A program made the position numbers and the translations under genes. Below, piece by piece: positions 16,072-18,589 of a stretch of 18,589 nucleotides of DNA (positions are counted from its first letter, which is position 1; every line of letters starts with the position of its first letter). Location of the stretch: the NCBI GenBank assembly GCA_963638365.1, contig CAVHRK010000067.1, positions 1 through 18,589 of the forward strand, written 5' to 3'. Origin of the DNA: Suilimivivens sp963638365 (lineage in GTDB: Bacteria > Bacillota > Clostridia > Lachnospirales > Lachnospiraceae). The notes below the pieces were generated by a model. The model was not told where the DNA came from. It did not search any database and worked only from the letters and a program-made list of their open reading frames with translations.

Positions 16072-16105
16072 TTCAACAGATGTTTCCAAAAAGGAAATAA
16101 CTGAA
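16072..16105 (-). terminator. Weak terminator-like hairpin after the solitary hicB-like gene
   Basis: TTTCC (16083-16087) and GGAAA (16093-16097) pair around AAAAA; the stem extends imperfectly with CAG/CTG and TTC/GAA. On the minus strand TTTTATA follows, and on the plus strand GTTTTT. It separates the solitary HicB-like gene from the hicAB promoter. Confidence 0.4.
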
Positions 16106-16120
16106 GTTTTTCTGATTTGC

Positions 16121-16384
16121 TTAGTAATCAATACAATTTGATTCGATCATAACACAAAATGCATCCGGCTCTGCGGGAATAGCGTCTGGTTTGGAAGGAG
16201 TGTGAAGTGGTTCATTGCTTTCCTGACGGCTGATAATAGTCAGATCGAGAACATCAGAAGCCATTTCGTATGCTTCCTGCGTGTCATCACCTTCCGTTAT
16301 ACATTCAGGAAGATCAGGAAACGTGATCCAGAAGCCGCCTTCCGCTGCTTTGTGGAAAAGAGTTGGATAAGATAATTTGTTCAT
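16121..16384 (-). CDS. Solitary HicB-like protein without DNA-binding domain
   Basis: From the ATG at 16384, which has AGGAGG just upstream, the protein has 87 residues. It carries the HicB N-terminal signature (YPTLFHKAAEGGFWITFPDLPECITEGDDTQEAYEMASDVLDL, about 5-47) and a short tail with no ribbon-helix-helix or XRE segment. A longer reading to 16498 exists, but it lacks a ribosome site and crosses the palindrome. No second hicA lies beside it; the nearest toxin is the hicA of the next operon downstream. It could be a degraded antitoxin, a partner for a toxin elsewhere, or a HicB-like protein with another job. Confidence 0.8.
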   Translation of the reverse strand: MNKLSYPTLFHKAAEGGFWITFPDLPECITEGDDTQEAYEMASDVLDLTIISRQESNEPLHTPSKPDAIPAEPDAFCVMIESNCIDY

Positions 16385-16404
16385 GGGATACCTCCTTCCG
16401 ACCA

Positions 16405-16424
16405 TTTTGTTGATATCAACAAAA
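16405..16424. promoter_or_regulatory. Perfect 20-bp palindrome, possible operator
   Basis: TTTTGTTGATATCAACAAAA is a perfect palindrome with no spacer. It ends 20 bases ahead of the HicB-like start at 16384, just upstream of its ribosome site. The absence of a loop and of a T run makes an operator more likely than a terminator. Confidence 0.55.
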
Positions 16425-16740
16425 CATATTAAAAAATGTACCAATAACGAAAGACCCCCCACACAAGGCGAGGCTTCTTTGATAATAACTACAGTCATTT
16501 ATAATGCCCTATAGGTGCAGTTTTTATGGTGCATTTGACACCAGTGAAGTTATTATAAAATATAGCATATTCGCCGTCAATCAAGTTTTTGTTCCAGTAT
16601 TGGAGTACAGGACAGCATTTCGGTGATACTACCGAGATGGTAATAATACACTTGCTTACGGTGGATTATATCAGTACTCCAGATATGGTTCTTGATCTGC
16701 TCCGGGTATTGGCGCACTGGGACAGATTTTTTTAAAACGT
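16425..16740. other. Gene-poor stretch between accessory units
   Basis: No supported gene lies here. A G/C-rich imperfect hairpin at about 16449-16480 (AAAGACCCCCC with GAGGCTTCTTT) could be a bidirectional terminator. Short open stretches exist on both strands, for example a 40-codon plus-strand ORF from ATG 16503 and, on the minus strand, a start-less reading ending with GVKCTIKTAPIGHYK at about 16501, but neither has a convincing ribosome site. The segment may hold relics of a former gene. Confidence 0.35.
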
Positions 16741-16766
16741 AAAAGACCCTGTATTTCTACAGGGTC
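16741..16766 (-). terminator. Terminator of the DUF6978/DUF1828 operon
   Basis: On the minus strand GACCCTGTA (16766-16758), loop GAAA, TACAGGGTC (16753-16745) form a perfect 9-bp stem followed by TTTTACGTTTT. It lies about 110 bases behind the DUF1828-like gene. Confidence 0.82.
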
Positions 16767-16876
16767 CAAATGAATACGGTTTGCCAGATGACTGGAAACC
16801 ATGTCTTTTATACGGCAGGTTAATGGCTTTGTTTTCGTATTCGTTTTATCCTTAGAATATGTATTTGTCAAATAAA

Positions 16877-17635
16877 TCATGCTGTTAGCATTTCTACGTT
16901 TTGGGGTTCTTGTCTTTGACTCCACCTAATAGTATTTATATCGTAGTTTGAAAAAGCATCCTCAATCCCTTTTCCGACATTGTTCGCATCATTCAAAAAT
17001 ATAATTAATCTACTGTCTTGTTTTCTGGCAGGTTTTGTATCTTCCCATGCAAAAATTGCGTTACCCATAGATGCTTTTGTTGGATTGTTTATTGCTAAGC
17101 ATAATCTTTCTGGCTTATATTTTGAACGCTGTATAGTAAAATCATAGTTATGTATAAACCCAGATTTTCCAGCAAACTGTACATTCTCCATACAAAATAT
17201 GTCGTTTTGGTTAAAGAACTCCTGAATATCATCCAAAAAGTATGAGCCAACCTTAGAACGTGATGTCAAATAAAGGTCAGATACACGCATTAGACATTGC
17301 GTAAATGCGTGTTTTTTTTGAGCAAATTGATTAGCGGGTGCCTTTATTGTTAATTCGTTACCATTAAGTTGTACGCCATATTGGATAAGGACATTTAATA
17401 ATTGTTGTTTTCGGTTTTTTGTCATTTTGTAGCCGGCCATTTCTAACCCATTTATAGTAAATCCATCATCCGTAAAAAATATTTCTTGTCCATCTTGTTT
17501 AACATAAAACTGTAAGTAGTCGTTATCATTATCTAAAAAAGGAGTATTAATTTCATAGTATTCTCCGACTTTAGAGAATGTAATTTCACTTTTTAACCAA
17601 TCTACATACTCATTAATATAAGATTGAATATCCAT
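16877..17635 (-). CDS. DUF1828/DUF1829-like protein
   Basis: The 252-residue protein has no signal peptide or membrane segment. Residues about 15-105 (FSKVGEYYEINTPFLDNDNDYLQFYVKQDG, FFTDDGFTINGLEMAGYKM) resemble a DUF1828 domain; residues about 115-235 (DDIQEFF, GKSGFIHNYDFTIQRSKYKPERLCLAINNPTKASMGNAIFAWEDTKPARKQDSRLIIFLND) resemble DUF1829. The second part has a beta-rich D/E...K-containing pattern that could suit a nuclease-like fold, but I cannot identify catalytic residues. AAAAGGAGG stands ahead of the ATG. It follows the DUF6978-like gene by 13 bases, so the two are co-transcribed. Function is unknown; such pairs appear in phage-like and mobile regions (general recollection). Confidence 0.8.
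   Translation of the reverse strand: MDIQSYINEYVDWLKSEITFSKVGEYYEINTPFLDNDNDYLQFYVKQDGQEIFFTDDGFTINGLEMAGYKMTKNRKQQLLNVLIQYGVQLNGNELTIKAPANQFAQKKHAFTQCLMRVSDLYLTSRSKVGSYFLDDIQEFFNQNDIFCMENVQFAGKSGFIHNYDFTIQRSKYKPERLCLAINNPTKASMGNAIFAWEDTKPARKQDSRLIIFLNDANNVGKGIEDAFSNYDINTIRWSQRQEPQNVEMLTA
17283..17319 (+). terminator. Plus-strand terminator-like hairpin inside the DUF1828-like gene
   Basis: ACACGCATT (17283-17291) pairs perfectly with AATGCGTGT (17304-17312) around a 12-base loop and is followed by seven further T residues (17313-17319). It would stop transcription running antisense to the gene. It may be accidental, because the T run encodes a Lys-Lys pair. Confidence 0.35.
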
Positions 17636-17648
17636 AGAAATCCTCCTT

Positions 17649-18053
17649 TTATAAAAGTTCTAACTGAAAATTTATTGTTGGCTTTTTTATTACGTGAAAT
17701 TTATCTAAGAACATTAATGTATTATCCACAAATTTATCTGATTCAATATTTTCTGCAGGAAATGCCATTCGTCGCCCATATTCTTCTGTATAAATATGCC
17801 AGTGGGAACCAATTATTTTAGTTCCATCCGGGTTTAAATGGACTTTATTTTTATTGACGTGAAGTTCCAATAGGAGAACTCCGGTTTTTTGTACTCTCGC
17901 GCCCAAATCATATTTTTTACGGTCAATCTTCCCACGACATATTTTAATGATGAATATGTCTTTCTTATCATCTCCCTTTACATCAAATTCTATAGATTTT
18001 TTTAACATATTTAATAATTTATCTGCTTCGTCTTGGGTTAGCATTTCACTCAT
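17649..18053 (-). CDS. DUF6978-like protein
   Basis: From the ATG at 18053, which has GGAGGG directly upstream, the protein has 134 residues. A GTG 21 bases further up is also open but has a poorer context. It starts with an acidic helix (MSEMLTQDEADKLLNMLKKS), then a beta-rich core with KKDIFIIKICRGKIDRKKYDLGARVQKTGVLLLELHVN, and a conserved-looking GSHWHIYTEEYGRRMAFP patch (about residues 89-106), and ends in a short helix and strand. This fits the DUF6978 family as I remember it. The role is unknown. It is the first gene of the two-gene pair with the DUF1828-like protein. Confidence 0.78.
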   Translation of the reverse strand: MSEMLTQDEADKLLNMLKKSIEFDVKGDDKKDIFIIKICRGKIDRKKYDLGARVQKTGVLLLELHVNKNKVHLNPDGTKIIGSHWHIYTEEYGRRMAFPAENIESDKFVDNTLMFLDKFHVIKKPTINFQLELL

Positions 18054-18118
18054 TAGTACCCTCCATTCAAACACCAGTTCGACAGAACTACCATTTTTTT
18101 TAGAGAGTAATAAAGTGA

Positions 18119-18331
18119 CTAAGATTTGTGTGCTTCTTTTTCTATTGCAGTTGCATTGTATTTATCAAAATCTCCGTTTTTTATGTGATTGATGGCATGC
18201 CAGTAGGCTGATAATCGTCGCTCGTATGATAGCCATGCATTTAAAAAGATTGTATAGCTATCGTCCTTATTCTTTATTACCTGTTCGTCCACAAGCACGT
18301 CCATATCTATTAGCTGTGTATTAATATCCAA
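18119..18331 (-). CDS. Small ImmA/IrrE-like protein
   Basis: The 70-residue protein starts at TTG 18331 with AGGTGA six bases ahead; no ATG fits the frame. The core DDSYTIFLNAWLSYERRLSAYWHAINHIKNGDF, with His45-x-x-x-His49 and a later EKEAH, resembles a reduced form of the ImmA/IrrE metallopeptidase strand-helix unit often found beside XRE regulators in Lachnospiraceae. The usual HExxH glutamate is missing (HAINH), so protease activity is doubtful. It lies about 50 bases after the XRE gene, probably in the same operon. ImmA-type proteins cleave or relieve their partner repressor; that role is only an inference here. Confidence 0.65.
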   Translation of the reverse strand: MDINTQLIDMDVLVDEQVIKNKDDSYTIFLNAWLSYERRLSAYWHAINHIKNGDFDKYNATAIEKEAHKS

Positions 18332-18382
18332 ATTTCATCACCTATTACACATATAACATATTTTATGTACTATAATTAGGAC

Positions 18383-18589
18383 TCAAATATCTTTCCCAGT
18401 TTCTTGTTTGTATAGTTTCTTCATAAATTTCATATGTGCTTTGAATCTTTCCGGTGGCATATTTCTTTTCATATCGAAGAGGGAACGCATATCTGGATCC
18501 TCAAACATTTCCTGTGCCATTTTGGCTGTTTCTTCATTGAAATAGTAGCCCGTGTTTTTTTCTCCAGTCATAAGGTAATCAACTGTTAC
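18383..18589 (-). CDS. XRE-family regulator, C-terminal fragment (cut by window edge)
   Basis: An ATG at 18571 would give only 62 residues and has no ribosome site, but the frame stays open to the window edge as VTVDYLMTGEKNTGYYF. The phrase V-x-x-DYL-x-TGE is the classical end of an XRE DNA-binding domain, and the next part (NEETAKMAQEMFEDPDMRSLFDMKRNMPPERFKAHMKFMKKL) is the common C-terminal helical tail of such repressors. I therefore annotate it as the last 68 residues of a regulator whose DNA-binding part lies outside the window. It heads the operon with the ImmA/IrrE-like gene. Confidence 0.82.
   Translation of the reverse strand, partial: VTVDYLMTGEKNTGYYFNEETAKMAQEMFEDPDMRSLFDMKRNMPPERFKAHMKFMKKLYKQETGKDI

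Noticed and set aside
16385..16498. N-terminal extension of the solitary HicB-like protein to 16498
   Set aside because: It would be translated through the palindrome, lacks a ribosome site and adds sequence foreign to the family; the ATG at 16384 has AGGAGG.
18076..18089. AGTTC-GACA-GAACT inverted repeat upstream of the DUF6978-like gene, considered as a LexA/SOS box
   Set aside because: The Gram-positive SOS box is GAAC-N4-GTTC; this is the reverse arrangement, GTTC-N4-GAAC, so it does not match.
18383..18571. Independent 62-residue small protein starting at ATG 18571
   Set aside because: The frame is open to the window edge and reads VTVDYL before the Met, a typical XRE regulator segment, so this Met is internal.

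Overview
The window looks like chromosome from a low-to-mid GC Gram-positive anaerobe of the Clostridia, most likely Lachnospiraceae-like. The reasons are strong AGGAGG ribosome sites, an IspF pathway gene, a T-box leader, the conserved cysE-cysS-mrnC-rlmB-sigH neighbourhood and an RND exporter of the Gram-positive type. The family level is an inference from gene style and order, not from a marker gene.

Left end (1-1110): a truncated, leftward XRE-type regulator faces a rightward lipoprotein gene. A consensus promoter between them overlaps a perfect 10-bp inverted repeat, probably the regulator's operator. A strong terminator closes the lipoprotein unit.

Core (1111-12461): ispF carries an extra CxxCxxC tail. 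A promoter and a complete T-box leader follow; the specifier TGC and the UGGA acceptor contact both fit tRNA-Cys. The T-box leads into a tightly packed operon: cysE (serine acetyltransferase), cysS (cysteinyl-tRNA synthetase), mrnC (Mini-III RNase), rlmB (23S rRNA methyltransferase), a membrane-anchored SGNH hydrolase with two kinds of low-complexity repeats, and sigH. The cys genes overlap end to start, and sigH overlaps the hydrolase, so cysteine supply, rRNA maturation and a stationary-phase sigma factor may share read-through transcription. The hydrolase occupies the slot where Bacillus has rae1/yacP. A separate sigma-A promoter drives a 1412-residue RND permease with a coiled-coil insert of about 375 residues.

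12538-14739 holds a cytoplasmic DUF5703-like putative glycoside hydrolase. Just behind it lies a decayed IS200/IS605 tnpA (14763-15233) followed by hairpins, the last of which also works as the terminator of the converging hicAB operon.

Right end (15343-18589), all on the minus strand, is an accessory zone: a complete hicA-hicB toxin-antitoxin pair with three helically phased repeats in and near its promoter; a solitary HicB-like protein behind a perfect 20-bp palindrome; and a gene run of XRE regulator (C-terminal part only), a small ImmA/IrrE-like protein, a DUF6978-like protein and a DUF1828/DUF1829-like protein, closed by a GAAA-loop terminator. This last run is the best candidate for an undescribed toxin-antitoxin or defence-type module, but its function cannot be read from the sequence.
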